A stretch of DNA of 44,163 nt from Bradyrhizobium jicamae (GTDB taxonomy: Bacteria > Pseudomonadota > Alphaproteobacteria > Rhizobiales > Xanthobacteraceae), in the NCBI RefSeq assembly GCF_001440395.1, contig NZ_LLXZ01000038.1, positions 1-44,163 of the forward strand. The letters are read 5' to 3'. This document shows, in pieces, positions 22,668 through 33,900 of the stretch. Each line of letters starts with the position of its first letter. Within the stretch, counting starts at the first letter, position 1. A model generated the notes under the pieces. That model did no database searches and was not told the DNA's origin. It saw nothing but the letters and a program-made list of their open reading frames with translations. The translations under genes and the position numbers were made by a program.

Positions 22668-23636
22668 TTGCGATTTCGCGACCAGGACATTGTCTTCGCC
22701 AACGGCGCCAAAGGGCAGAATTTCGAAATTCCGACGGCTAATCCAGTCAATTACTTCCACGTCATCAGCAACGCCTCCGAGCTGCCGAAGCTGATCATTG
22801 ACGGCAAGCTGTTCCTGCCCGCCTCGGATCGCCGGAAAGCAGACGGAAAATGGCCACTGGTGATCGTGGTGCCGGGCAGCCTTGGGGTAGCGCCCTCGCA
22901 TCTGGCGCATGCCGAAACCGTGTCCAATGACGGCTTCGCGGCGTTTGTGCTCGACGGGTTTGGCGCGCGCGACGTGACATCCACCGTTGCCAACCAGACC
23001 CAGTTCTCGTTCGCCGCCAGCGCCTACGACGTGCTGGCGGCCTGGAAGGTGCTCGCAGCCCATCCCGAAATCGATACATCGCGTATCGGCGCGCAGGGCC
23101 ACAGCCGCGGCGGCTCAGCCGTGCTGACGGCGGCGACGCGCCGCTTTGCCGATGCGGTGGTCGGCGCCGGCGCCGGCTTTCGCAGCGTGCTCGCGGCCTA
23201 TCCCTGGAGCGGGCACCAATTCCTCGACCCATCCGTCGACGAGACCGAAATCCGCGTCATCATGGGCGATGCCGATGAATGGTGCTCGCCGATGCAGGTG
23301 CAGGGCCATTGCCAGGCGATCCGCCTGTCCGGCGGAAGAGTGACGATGCGGCTGATCGGCGGCGCGCAGCACAGCTTTGACCGCGGCACGGCCATCGAGA
23401 ACGTTCCCGACGCCTCGGTCTCCCCCGCCGCGCCGACGATCTACATCGCCAATGACGGCGCCTTCATCCATCCGCTCCACGGTGTCGCCGACAGCAAGCT
23501 GACCGACCGCGACCTGATGGTCTATGCGCTGAAGGCCGGCTACGGCCGCAAGGGCGCCCGCATCGGCAGCCGCGACGGCGATGCAGAACTGTTCAAGGCG
23601 GATATGCTGGCGTTCTGGCGACGGACGCTGGGGTGA
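22668..23636 (+). CDS. Alpha/beta hydrolase (dienelactone hydrolase-like)
   Basis: A protein of 322 residues with an alpha/beta-hydrolase catalytic triad: nucleophile S146 in QGHSRGGS, an acidic residue near 202 in MGDADEWC, and H235 in GAQHSFDRG. GDADEWC and the overall order resemble dienelactone-hydrolase-like enzymes, but the substrate is unknown. The first codon is TTG at 22668. It is supported by an unusually good AGGAGGAG site seven bases upstream and by protein-like sequence from that codon onward; no ATG lies nearby. No signal peptide is evident. Confidence 0.82.
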   Translation: MRFRDQDIVFANGAKGQNFEIPTANPVNYFHVISNASELPKLIIDGKLFLPASDRRKADGKWPLVIVVPGSLGVAPSHLAHAETVSNDGFAAFVLDGFGARDVTSTVANQTQFSFAASAYDVLAAWKVLAAHPEIDTSRIGAQGHSRGGSAVLTAATRRFADAVVGAGAGFRSVLAAYPWSGHQFLDPSVDETEIRVIMGDADEWCSPMQVQGHCQAIRLSGGRVTMRLIGGAQHSFDRGTAIENVPDASVSPAAPTIYIANDGAFIHPLHGVADSKLTDRDLMVYALKAGYGRKGARIGSRDGDAELFKADMLAFWRRTLG

Positions 23637-23651
23637 GCGAGCGGTCCCGGC

Positions 23652-23754
23652 TGTCATCATCCGCGAATGCGGATGATCCAGTATTCCAGAGACGCCAGCG
23701 ATTAAATCGAGGGGCCGCGGCGTACTGGATACCCCGCTTTCGCGGGGTATGACG
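23652..23754. repeat. REP element (GTCATCATCCGC family)
   Basis: ATCATCCGC-GAAT-GCGGATGAT forms a hairpin at the left end. ATCCAGTA matches TACTGGAT across the middle, and ATACCCCGC-TTTC-GCGGGGTAT forms the right hairpin. This composite, starting GTCATCATCCGC and ending GGTATGACG, is a repeat type I recall from Bradyrhizobium. It lies between co-directional genes. Confidence 0.75.
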
Positions 23755-23809
23755 AGCGTCATCGTTCCGACTTCAGGTCCGGCTATGATCGGATCCAAAG
23801 GAATACTGC

Positions 23810-24646
23810 ATGACCGAATTTCGCCTGACGCAAATTTCCGACACCCACCTTTGCCGCGCCGCCCGCTTCGCCAGACTCTCCGACAATTTTCATCGCGTCG
23901 GCGAGCATATCGACGCCACGCGGCCCGATCTCGTGATCAACACCGGCGATCTCGCCTACGACGCGCCGACCAGTCCGGACGACCTGAAATTTGCGAAAGA
24001 GCTGCACGACGCGCTGCCAGTTCCGTCCCGGCACCTGCCCGGCAATCACGACGTCGGCGACAATCCGACGGAAGTCGGCGCGGCGCCGAAGCGACCGGCA
24101 ACCGAACAGGAGCGGCAGAAATATCTGGCCGTGATCGGCGAGGACCGCTGGCGCTTCGACGCCGCCGGCTGGTGCTTTATCGGCCTGAACTCGCTGATCA
24201 TGAATACCGGGATCGAGAGCGAGGCCGAGCAGTTCGACTGGCTGGCCTCAGAACTTGGGCGCATCAACGGCAGGCCTGTCGCGCTGTTTCTGCATAAGCC
24301 GCTGTTTCTGAATGCGCCCGATGATCCCGAGACAGAGGAAACGGCGATCCGCTATTTGCCGCAACCCCGGCGCAGAAGCCTGATCGAGATGTTCGCTGGC
24401 GTCGATTTGAGGCTGGTCGCCTCAGGTCACGTTCATCAGCGCCGCGATTTCACCTATCGGCACACGCGGCACGTCTGGGCGCCGTCGACAGGCTTCATCC
24501 TTCCCGAACGAATTCAGCCTGTCATCGGCACCAAGGAAGTCGGGCTGGTGGAGTATCGTTTCCAGCCCGACGCCCTTGAGGTCCGCCACGTCAGAGCGCC
24601 GGGGCAGACCGATGTCGATGTGGATTCGCTGTTTGACAGGAAATAA
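23810..24646 (+). CDS. Calcineurin-like metallophosphoesterase
   Basis: A protein of 278 residues with the complete metallophosphoesterase motif series: D11 and H13 (SDTHL), D47 (GDLAYD), N79 and H80 (GNHD), and GHVHQ near residue 204. It binds two metals, and family members hydrolyse phosphodiesters such as cAMP (CpdA/Icc-like) or phospholipid headgroups. The CpdA-like size and motif spacing suggest a cyclic nucleotide phosphodiesterase, but this is not decisive. AAGGAAT precedes the ATG. It stands alone between a REP element and a convergent small gene. Confidence 0.85.
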   Translation: MTEFRLTQISDTHLCRAARFARLSDNFHRVGEHIDATRPDLVINTGDLAYDAPTSPDDLKFAKELHDALPVPSRHLPGNHDVGDNPTEVGAAPKRPATEQERQKYLAVIGEDRWRFDAAGWCFIGLNSLIMNTGIESEAEQFDWLASELGRINGRPVALFLHKPLFLNAPDDPETEETAIRYLPQPRRRSLIEMFAGVDLRLVASGHVHQRRDFTYRHTRHVWAPSTGFILPERIQPVIGTKEVGLVEYRFQPDALEVRHVRAPGQTDVDVDSLFDRK

Positions 24647-24732
24647 TAGAGCGGGCGACTTTCTTCGTCATCCGCTCCATCGCATTGATCTGAGCTCGAT
24701 CGACAGACTCTGGGATCACGCCTCAGGGTGCA

Positions 24733-25014
24733 TCACCACTGGCGATCAACGAGGCCGCCATAAGAGGAGTGGGAGCCGCCGTCCCAAGGTGCTGTCGCAA
24801 ACGCACCTGCGCGTGGCGCCGGGCGAAGGCGGTTACCGTAATAGTAGCCGGGTCCGGGCGTCGCTCTCACACCATAGCCTCCGGTGAGGTAACGCGAGTT
24901 TGGATAGTAAAAGCCCCTCACGCCGGGCTCCCGATACACCCCTTGGGCCATTACGGGAGTGGCCAGCATCGTGGCGGCAACCAGGCCGAGCGATAGTTTC
25001 TTGCAGTTCATCAT
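24733..25014 (-). CDS. Small exported Gly/Tyr-rich protein
   Basis: A protein of 93 residues with a good signal peptide (KKLSLGLVAATMLATPVMA, cleavage after residue 23). The mature part is about 70 residues rich in Gly, Tyr and Arg, with a GPGYYYGNR segment. GGAGAAG lies seven bases before the ATG pair at 25014. Rhizobia carry many small exported proteins of this make-up with no known function. The next gene on this strand lies well upstream, so it is probably transcribed alone. Confidence 0.7.
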   Translation of the reverse strand: MMNCKKLSLGLVAATMLATPVMAQGVYREPGVRGFYYPNSRYLTGGYGVRATPGPGYYYGNRLRPAPRAGAFATAPWDGGSHSSYGGLVDRQW

Positions 25015-25151
25015 TTGGCTTCTCCATTGGATGTCAGCGCCAAACGATGCTTAGGTAAGGACGTCCGCAATCGGTCTCAAGTGACCGCGAGGTTCACATT
25101 GTGTGATCTCCACGGTCACAGCGAGCGGTTAGCTGGCCACAGTGCCGGGCC

Positions 25152-25922
25152 TCAAGCCGCGTGGTAGCCGCCGTCGATCACATGAGACGCACCGGTCATG
25201 AACGACGCCTTGTCCGAACACATCCAGGCCACGGCTTCCGCGATCTCGCCGGGAACGCCGAAGCGCCGCATCGGGACCTTGGCCAGAATTTCCTCGCCGC
25301 GCTCCTCGATCGTCTCCCTGGTCATCGGGGTTGCGACATAGCCTGGATTGACGCAGTTCACGCGGATGCCGTCCTGAGCGTATTCGATCGCCGCGCTCTT
25401 GGTCAGCCCCACCACGCCATGCTTGGCCGCGACGTAATGGGCCGAGGTGGCAAGGCCAATCAGGCCGGCGATCGACGCTGTATTGACGATCGCGCCACCG
25501 CCGCCTTGCGCCAGCATCTGCGTGACTTCGTGCTTGAGGCAGAGGAAGACGCCGGTCAGGTTCACGGCCAGCATGGTGTCAAACGCCGCCTGGCTGAGTT
25601 CATGTGAACGCTGGCCTGGCGGGCCGACGGCGCGTCCGGCGATTCCCGCATTGTTGAACGCGCAATCGATCCGGCCGAAGGCCGAGACCGTGCGGGCCAC
25701 CATCGCGGCCACGTCGGCTTCACGCGTCACGTCGCCGCCGATGGCGATCGCCTGGCCACCGGCCGCATTGATCAGCGCGACTGTCGCCGCGGCGTCCGCC
25801 TCGGCGCGATCGGCCACCGCCACCCGCGCGCCCTCGCGCGCCATCACCACCGCGGTCGCCTGGCCGATGCCCGAAGCGCCGCCGGTCACCAGCGCAATCT
25901 TGCCTTCAAGGATACCAGCCAT
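25152..25922 (-). CDS. Short-chain dehydrogenase/reductase (SDR)
   Basis: An NAD(P)-dependent oxidoreductase of 256 residues, a classical SDR. The coenzyme motif is TGGASGIG (13-20), NNAG lies at 90-93, and the catalytic residues are S150, Y163 and K167 (YVAAK). D38 after the second strand (AVADRAE) suggests NAD preference. The substrate is unknown. GGAGATG precedes the ATG. It begins 30 bases after the end of the MDR-type oxidoreductase on the same strand, so the two probably form an operon acting on one carbonyl or enone compound. Confidence 0.88.
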   Translation of the reverse strand: MAGILEGKIALVTGGASGIGQATAVVMAREGARVAVADRAEADAAATVALINAAGGQAIAIGGDVTREADVAAMVARTVSAFGRIDCAFNNAGIAGRAVGPPGQRSHELSQAAFDTMLAVNLTGVFLCLKHEVTQMLAQGGGGAIVNTASIAGLIGLATSAHYVAAKHGVVGLTKSAAIEYAQDGIRVNCVNPGYVATPMTRETIEERGEEILAKVPMRRFGVPGEIAEAVAWMCSDKASFMTGASHVIDGGYHAA

Positions 25923-25952
25923 GCTTCATCTCCTCCGAGATGTTGTGATGGC

Positions 25953-26975
25953 TCACGCCTTGTCGGGGCCGACGCGCACGAGCTGCTTGCCGAAATTGGC
26001 GCCCTTCAACAGGCCCATGAACGCGCCAGGTGCGCTGTCGAGGCCTTCGGTGACGAACTCCTTGTGCTTGACCTTGCCCTCGCGCACCCAGCCCGACATG
26101 TCGCGCAGGAAGTCGGCGTGACGGGCGGCGAAATCGCTGACGATGAAGCCGCGAATGGTGAGCCGTTTGGTCAGCACGGCGCGCATCATTGCCGGCGCCC
26201 ATTTCGGCGCCACCGCTTGCGTATCGTTATAGTGCGCGATCAGGCCGCAGACGGGAACGCGCGCAAACGCATTGAGCAGCGGAAACACCGCCTCGAACAC
26301 GGCCCCACCGACGTTCTCGAAATAGACGTCGATGCCCTTCGGGCATGCAAATTTCAGCTTCGCGGCGAAATCGGTTTCGCGGTGATCGAGACAATCGTCG
26401 AAGCCGAGCTCGTTCTTGACGTAGGCGCACTTGTCCTTGCCGCCGGCAATCCCGATCGCGCGGGCGCCCTTGATCTTCGCGATCTGGCCAACCGCCGAGC
26501 CGACTGCGCCGGAAGCGGCCGCGACCACGACGGTCTCGCCGGCCTGCGGCTTGCCGATATCGAGCAGGCCGGTATAGGCGGTCATGCCGGGCATGCCGAG
26601 CACGCCGACCGCGGTCGAGATCGGTGCGATCTTGGGATCGATCTTCGCCAGGCCCTTGCCGTCGGAGATCGCATGCGTCTGCCAGCCGGCGCGCGACAGC
26701 ACGATGTCGCCCTTGGCGAAGGCGGGATTGTTCGAGGCGATCACCTCGCTGACGGTGCCGCCTTCCATCACGCCGTCGATCGGCACGGGCTGCGCGTAAG
26801 ACGGCCCGTCGCTCATGCGCCCGCGCATGTAGGGATCGAGCGACAGCCAGATGGTGCGGAGGAGAACTTCGCCTGCGCCCGGTGTCGGGACCGGGCAATC
26901 TTCGAGGCGAAAGTCTGAGGGTTTGGGTTCGCCGACGGGACGGGATGCAAGGACGATACGTTTGCCTTGGGACAT
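25953..26975 (-). CDS. MDR-superfamily NADP-dependent oxidoreductase (CurA/PTGR-like)
   Basis: A zinc-independent medium-chain reductase of 340 residues. LSLDPYMRGRM near residue 45 and AASGAVGSAVGQIAK (about 154-168, the dinucleotide-binding loop) are typical of the prostaglandin-reductase/curcumin-reductase group, which reduces alpha,beta-double bonds of enones with NADPH. A VYFENVGG motif near 222 is also characteristic. It is the upstream gene of a likely two-gene operon with the SDR. A pair of REP elements lies between its start and the 3' end of guaB. Confidence 0.88.
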   Translation of the reverse strand: MSQGKRIVLASRPVGEPKPSDFRLEDCPVPTPGAGEVLLRTIWLSLDPYMRGRMSDGPSYAQPVPIDGVMEGGTVSEVIASNNPAFAKGDIVLSRAGWQTHAISDGKGLAKIDPKIAPISTAVGVLGMPGMTAYTGLLDIGKPQAGETVVVAAASGAVGSAVGQIAKIKGARAIGIAGGKDKCAYVKNELGFDDCLDHRETDFAAKLKFACPKGIDVYFENVGGAVFEAVFPLLNAFARVPVCGLIAHYNDTQAVAPKWAPAMMRAVLTKRLTIRGFIVSDFAARHADFLRDMSGWVREGKVKHKEFVTEGLDSAPGAFMGLLKGANFGKQLVRVGPDKA

Positions 26976-27011
26976 GGTTGGTTCCTCCGGATGTTATTGT
27001 TGTTGAAACTC

Positions 27012-27089
27012 GTCATTGCGAGCGTAGCCAAGCAATCCACAGCTCCGCAAGCCGTGAAATGGATTGCTTCGCTGCGCTCGCAATGACGG
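27012..27089. repeat. REP/BIME palindrome (CGTCATTGCGAG family)
   Basis: CGTCATTGC (27012-27020) pairs with GCAATGACG (27081-27089), with AAGCAATCCA facing TGGATTGCTT inside. It is a second copy of the family seen at 19731. It lies between guaB and the MDR gene. Confidence 0.8.
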
Positions 27090-27120
27090 TGGAGAGTGCC
27101 GCGTTCCTGCTCAAAGCGCA

Positions 27121-27194
27121 GTCATTCCGGGGCGATGCGAAGCATCGAACCCGGAATCTCGAGATTCCGGGTTCGCTTCGCGCCCCGGAATGAC
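27121..27194. repeat. REP palindrome (GTCATTCCGGGGCG family)
   Basis: GTCATTCCGGGGCG (27121-27134) and CGCCCCGGAATGAC (27181-27194) are a perfect 14-bp inverted repeat, with an inner palindrome AATCTCGAGATT. It follows the guaB stop on the minus strand and may end that transcript. The same family recurs at 36924. Confidence 0.8.
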
Positions 27195-27209
27195 GTCGTG
27201 TATTGTCGC

Positions 27210-28739
<1,530 letters not shown>

Positions 28740-28923
28740 TTATGGATGAACGCCGCCCTCGGCGATGCTACCGGCATCGCCGTCGAATCGGAGCCCATCG
28801 GTGGGGTTGACGGTGGTCGATAGCATGGCAGCACGCCGAATCAAAGCGTTTGACTGCGATGCACAGGCTTTTCGGGAAACGCCGCAATCCCAAGGGCTTA
28901 GCGCAAGGGTTTAGGCGCGGCTT

Positions 28924-29172
28924 TCAGGGCCGATAGCCCGGCGGCGGGCCGTGCTGGCGGATCGCCTCCACCACCTCGCGATGCCGGCGGTCCTCCCGCT
29001 TCATGTGGACCGCGATCAGGGCATGCGCCGAGGGCACCAGCAGCAGGACGTGGAAAATCAGCCCGAAAATCAGGCAGAACACGATCAGGACCAGGTTGAA
29101 GATCGCCGAAAACGGCTGCCCGTTCAGGAGCAGGCCGAGCGGCGGCAACAAGGCGGCGAGAACGTAGATCAT
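28924..29172 (-). CDS. Small Pmp3/YqaE-like membrane protein
   Basis: From the ATG at 29172 the protein has 82 residues with two transmembrane helices. The first (VLAALLPPLGLLL) has the LPPLG signature of Pmp3/UPF0057 proteins, linked to membrane potential and stress in yeast and bacteria. A charged, Arg/His-rich tail (KREDRRHREVVEAIR) follows. GGAGG eight bases upstream supports 29172 over the open frame to 29202. It is longer than the usual 50-60 residues because of the tail. It is divergent from the MFS gene. Confidence 0.65.
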   Translation of the reverse strand: MIYVLAALLPPLGLLLNGQPFSAIFNLVLIVFCLIFGLIFHVLLLVPSAHALIAVHMKREDRRHREVVEAIRQHGPPPGYRP

Positions 29173-29313
29173 TTCAGGACCTCCGGCGTCTGGCGAGTGC
29201 ATACCAGCGTCACGCAGGATTTAGGTGGTTTGCCCGGATCCGCAATGGCTTGTGCCACAGGGGGATGATACAGCGCCCTCGCCTGCCTCTCTTTTCCGAA
29301 TCCCCCTGATACG

Positions 29314-30789
29314 ATGGACAAGCAACGCCTGATCCCGCTGATCGTCGCCACCGCCCTGTTCATGGAGAACATGGACTCGACGGTCATTGCGACCTCGCTG
29401 CCGGCGATCGCGGCCGATATCGGCACCAGCCCGCTGACGCTGAAGCTTGCCATCACCTCCTATCTGCTGTCGCTCGCCGTGTTCATTCCGGCCAGCGGCT
29501 GGACCGCCGACCGCTTCGGCGCGCGCATGGTGTTCTCGATCGCGATCGGCGTGTTCATGATCGGATCGATCGGCTGCGCGCTGTCGCAGAACGTGACCCA
29601 TTTCGTCATCGCCCGCATCCTGCAGGGCATGGGCGGGGCGATGATGACGCCGGTCGGGCGGCTGGTGCTGTTGCGCTCGATCGACAAGAGCGCGCTGGTT
29701 AATGCGATGACATGGGTGACCGTGCCGGCGCTCATAGGCCCCGTGATCGGCCCGCCGCTCGGTGGCTTCATCACAACCTATTTCTCCTGGCACTGGATCT
29801 TCCTGATCAACATCCCGATCGGGCTGCTCGGCATCTTCATGGCGATGAAATACATCGACCCGATCAAGAGCGAGGATCCCGAGCGCTTCGATCTCTACGG
29901 GCTGGTGCTGGCCGGCATCGGGCTTGCCGGCATCGCTTTCGGCCTCTCGGTCGCCGGGCTCAACCTCCTACCATGGCCTGTCGTCGCCGGCCTCGTCGCG
30001 GTCGGCACGATCTCGATGACGCTGTACGTCATGCATGCGAAGCGGACGGGATCGCCAGTGCTGGATTTCTCGCTGCTGCGGCTCTCCACCATGCGCGCCA
30101 GCATCATCGGCGGCTTCCTGTTCCGGCTCGGCATCGGCGCGCTGCCGTTCCTGCTGCCGCTTCTGATGCAGGAAGGCTTTGGGCTGACGCCGTTCCAGTC
30201 CGGCCTCGTGACGTTTGCCTCGGCGGTCGGCGCGATGGGGATGAAGACGCTGGCCGCCCGCATCATCCGCGCCTTCGGCTTCCGCTACATGATGACGGTC
30301 AACGCCGTCATCAGCGCGGTCTTTCTCGCGGCCTGCGCGCTGTTCACGGTGACGACGCCGCTGCTGCTGATCTTCATCATCCTGGTCGTCGGCGGCTTCT
30401 TCCGCTCGCTGCAATTCACCGCGATCAACACGGTCGCTTATGCAGAAGTCGAACCGCCGCAGATGAGCCGCGCCACCACGCTGGTCAGCGTCAACCAGCA
30501 ACTGGCGATTTCGGCCGGCGTCGCCGTCGGCGCGTTCTCGGTGGAATCGACCATGCTTTACCGGCACGTCACCGAGTTGAGCGCCGACGTATTCCCGCCC
30601 GCATTCCTCGTGGTCGCGATCATCTCGGCAGTGTCAGCGTACTTCTTTTGGCAGATGCCCGACGACGCCGGCCACGAAATCTCGGGCCGCAAGGTGACCG
30701 AGATTTCCAGCCGCAAGGGAGCGGCCAAGGCAGCGACCAAGGCTGCCAGCGAAGGCACCGAGGACGCGCGCGATCAGCGGCTGGGCTGA
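29314..30789 (+). CDS. MFS drug/proton antiporter, DHA2 (EmrB/QacA) type
   Basis: An inner-membrane exporter of 491 residues with about 14 hydrophobic helices. ENMDSTVIATSLPAI in the first helix is the DHA2-type D motif. ASGWTADRFGARMVF is motif A, in the loop after helix 2, and PVIGPPLGGF is antiporter motif C in helix 5. Such proteins expel drugs or other small molecules using the proton gradient; the substrate cannot be inferred. The C-terminal tail is Lys/Ala-rich and cytoplasmic. No EmrA-like adaptor or local repressor accompanies it, so it probably works alone. Confidence 0.9.
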   Translation: MDKQRLIPLIVATALFMENMDSTVIATSLPAIAADIGTSPLTLKLAITSYLLSLAVFIPASGWTADRFGARMVFSIAIGVFMIGSIGCALSQNVTHFVIARILQGMGGAMMTPVGRLVLLRSIDKSALVNAMTWVTVPALIGPVIGPPLGGFITTYFSWHWIFLINIPIGLLGIFMAMKYIDPIKSEDPERFDLYGLVLAGIGLAGIAFGLSVAGLNLLPWPVVAGLVAVGTISMTLYVMHAKRTGSPVLDFSLLRLSTMRASIIGGFLFRLGIGALPFLLPLLMQEGFGLTPFQSGLVTFASAVGAMGMKTLAARIIRAFGFRYMMTVNAVISAVFLAACALFTVTTPLLLIFIILVVGGFFRSLQFTAINTVAYAEVEPPQMSRATTLVSVNQQLAISAGVAVGAFSVESTMLYRHVTELSADVFPPAFLVVAIISAVSAYFFWQMPDDAGHEISGRKVTEISSRKGAAKAATKAASEGTEDARDQRLG

Positions 30790-30906
30790 CGCGCCGGCGC
30801 GAGGCGCCGGCCCCTATCATTTTGGGTACTCGTTCTTGCCGGGAAAATTCGGTAAACCCCTTAGCGCTACGCCCGATTTTCTTGCACCGGTATTTCGGTA
30901 AGAACG

Positions 30907-33900
30907 ATGCGAGCCGTCTTTTTTATTGCACTTATTCTCATGGCTTCCGGCACGCTTACCGGGCCCGCCTTCGCTGCCAATCAGAAAGACATCAGCGATT
31001 GCGATCAAGATGAGAGCGACGATCTCAGGATCACCGGCTGCACCCGCCTGATCAATGCGCGCGAACTATCTACCCGGTCGATTGCGTCGGCCTACAACAA
31101 GCGGGGCATTGCGTGGAAGAACAAGGGCGAGTTCGACAAGGCGCTGGCGGACTACGCACAGGCGATCCGCATCGACCCGAAACAGCGCTATCCCTGGCAC
31201 AACCGGGCGCACCTGTGGCTATCCAGGGAGCAATATGACAAGGCCATCGCCGACTTCGGCCAGGCGATCAAGCTGGATCCTGCCCACGCGGCATCCTGGC
31301 GCGGTCGCGCCGATTGCTGGGACTACAAGAAAGAGCACGACAAGGCGATCGCCGATTATACCCAGTCGATCAAGCTCGACCCCAACGAGGCCTACGGCTT
31401 TAGCGGCCGGGCCGACGCCTACTACGGCAAGAAGGATTACGATCGCGCCATCGCCGACTACAGCGAAGCCATCCGCCTCGATTCGAAGATCAAGACCTTC
31501 TACAACAGCCGCGGCAATGTTTACGAAGCCAAGGACGATCACGATCGCGCCATTGCCGATTACGACGCAGCGCTTCGCCTCGATCCCAAATATATCGATG
31601 CCATGCGCAATCGCGGCGTGGCCCTGAACAACAAGGGCGAGCACGATCGGGCCATCGCCGACTATGATGTCGTCATCCGGCTGAAGCCTGACGAGGCCGA
31701 CAACATCAGGCTGCGCGGCGACACCTGGAACAACAAGAAAAACCATGATCGCGCCATCATGGATTTTGACGCGGCCATCAAGCTCGATCCCAAAAGTGTG
31801 GAGGCCTTCAAGGGCCGCGGCAACGCCTGGAGCGGCAAGGGAGATTACGACCGCGCCATCGCGGACTACGATGTCGCCATTCGGCTCGAACCGGATTCTG
31901 CGAGCCATTACGTCGCCCGCGGCAACGCCCTCGAGAGCAAGGCCGAACACGACAGGGCAATCGCCGACTACAGCAAGGCGATCAACCTCGACAAGAACTC
32001 CGACACGGCATTTCACGGCCGTGGCATTTCCTATGGCAGCAAGTTCGAGAATGACCTTGCCATCGCCGATTTCACGGAAGCCATCCGCCTCGATCCGAAA
32101 TATTCGGGGTCCTATTCCGCTCGCGGCCAGGCATGGGAACGGAAGGGCGATTACGCGCGCGCACTCGCTGATCTCGATGAGTCCATCCGAATGGAGCCGA
32201 CCAGCGCCGACAGGTATATCGAGCGCAGCGCCATGCTGAACAACTACGGCCAGTACGATCGCGCCATTGCCGACGTCGCCAAGGCGATATCGCTGGATCC
32301 CAAGAATCCCAGCGCTTACGGCACCCGCGCCAATGCCTGGGAGAACAAGGGCGACCGCGCGCGCGCCCTCGCCGATCACAACGAAGCCGTCAATCGCGAA
32401 CCCAAAAGCGCGGACCGGTATGGCGCGCGCGCAAATTTTTTCAGGAATAGCGGCGAATGGGACCGGGCGCTGGCCGATTACAACGAGGCGATCCGTCTCG
32501 AGCCGAATTCGCCGAGCCGATATGCGAGCCGCGGTGACCTCTGGAGAGACAAGAGCGACTACGATCGCGCGATGCTGGATTACGACAAGGCGATCGGCCT
32601 CAATCCGCGATATGCCAGCGCCTACGATGCACGCTCGCAGGTGTGGAGAACCCGCCGTCAGGTCGATCGTGCCATGACGGAAATCAAGGAAGCGCTCCGC
32701 CTGCAACCGAACAACCCCAACTTCCTGACGTCGCTGGCCGACGTTCATCACGAGAAGGGCGAAATAGATCGCGCGCTCGCCCTTTATGGCGAAGCGCTCG
32801 CGCTCGATCCGACCCTCTCGTCCAGCTATGCCGGCCGCGGTTTCATCTTGTCCGAGATCGGCGAATACGATCGCGCGATGGCCGATTACGACGAGGCCGT
32901 TCGCCTCAACCCCAAGGCGCACAGGACACTCTCCGCCCGCGGCGACCTGTGGCGCAAGAAAGGCGATCTGGTCCGCGCGCTGAAAGATATCGACCAGTCG
33001 ATCAAGCTCAATCCGAACGACGCGATTGGCTATCTCTACCGCGGCGATGCCTTGCGTTACAAAGGTGACTTCAAGGCGGCGCTGGCCGCCTATGACAGTC
33101 TGCTCAAGCGCGCGCCCGACGACATTCCGGGCCTGACCAGCGTCGGCCTGACCTACGAGAAGATGGGTGACCCGACGCGCGCGAAAGAGGCATTCAAGGC
33201 GGCCGTCGCGTCGAAATCGCAGGAACGCGCCAACATCAACAATTCGAGCCTGGAAACCGCCCGCGCCCGCCTCGCCGCGCTCGACTCCGGCGCGCTGCAG
33301 CCGGCCATTCCCGCAGCCCCTTCCAAGGCGGCATCCGCAACCTCGATCCCGACGCCGGCCGCCGTCGTTCCGACCGTGGCACCCAGCGTTGTCGCCAAGC
33401 AAGGCCGGCGGATCGCGCTGGTGATCGGCAACTCCGCCTACAAGCACGTCCCTGCGCTGGTCAACCCGAAGCGCGATGCCGAAGCCATCGCAGCCTCGCT
33501 TCGCGCGGTCGGCTTCGAGGAAGTCACGCTGGTCGGCGACTCCGACCGCGGCCGCCTGCTCGATGCGCTGAAGACATTCGCCAACAATGCCGAACAAGCC
33601 GACTGGGCCATGGTGTATTATGCCGGTCACGGCATGGAGGTCAGCGGCGTCAATTACCTGATCCCGGTCGAGGCAAGGATCGCGGTCGATCGCGACATTC
33701 AGTACGAGGCGGTGCCGCTGGACCAGGTCATGACGGCGGTTGAGGGCGCCAAGAAGCTGAGGCTGGTCCTGCTCGATGCCTGCCGTGACAACCCGTTTGC
33801 CTCCCAGATGCAGAAGACGGCCGCCCTGCAGCCGCTGGCCTCCGCCGCCAAGGGGAGCGGCAGCACCCGCACGCGATCGGTCAGCCGCGGCCTTACCGAG

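Noticed and set aside
19731..27194. Paired CGTCATTGCGAG palindromes as possible CRISPR repeats
   Set aside because: Copies are single, far apart, internally inverted and lack regular spacers; no cas genes are present. They are REP elements.
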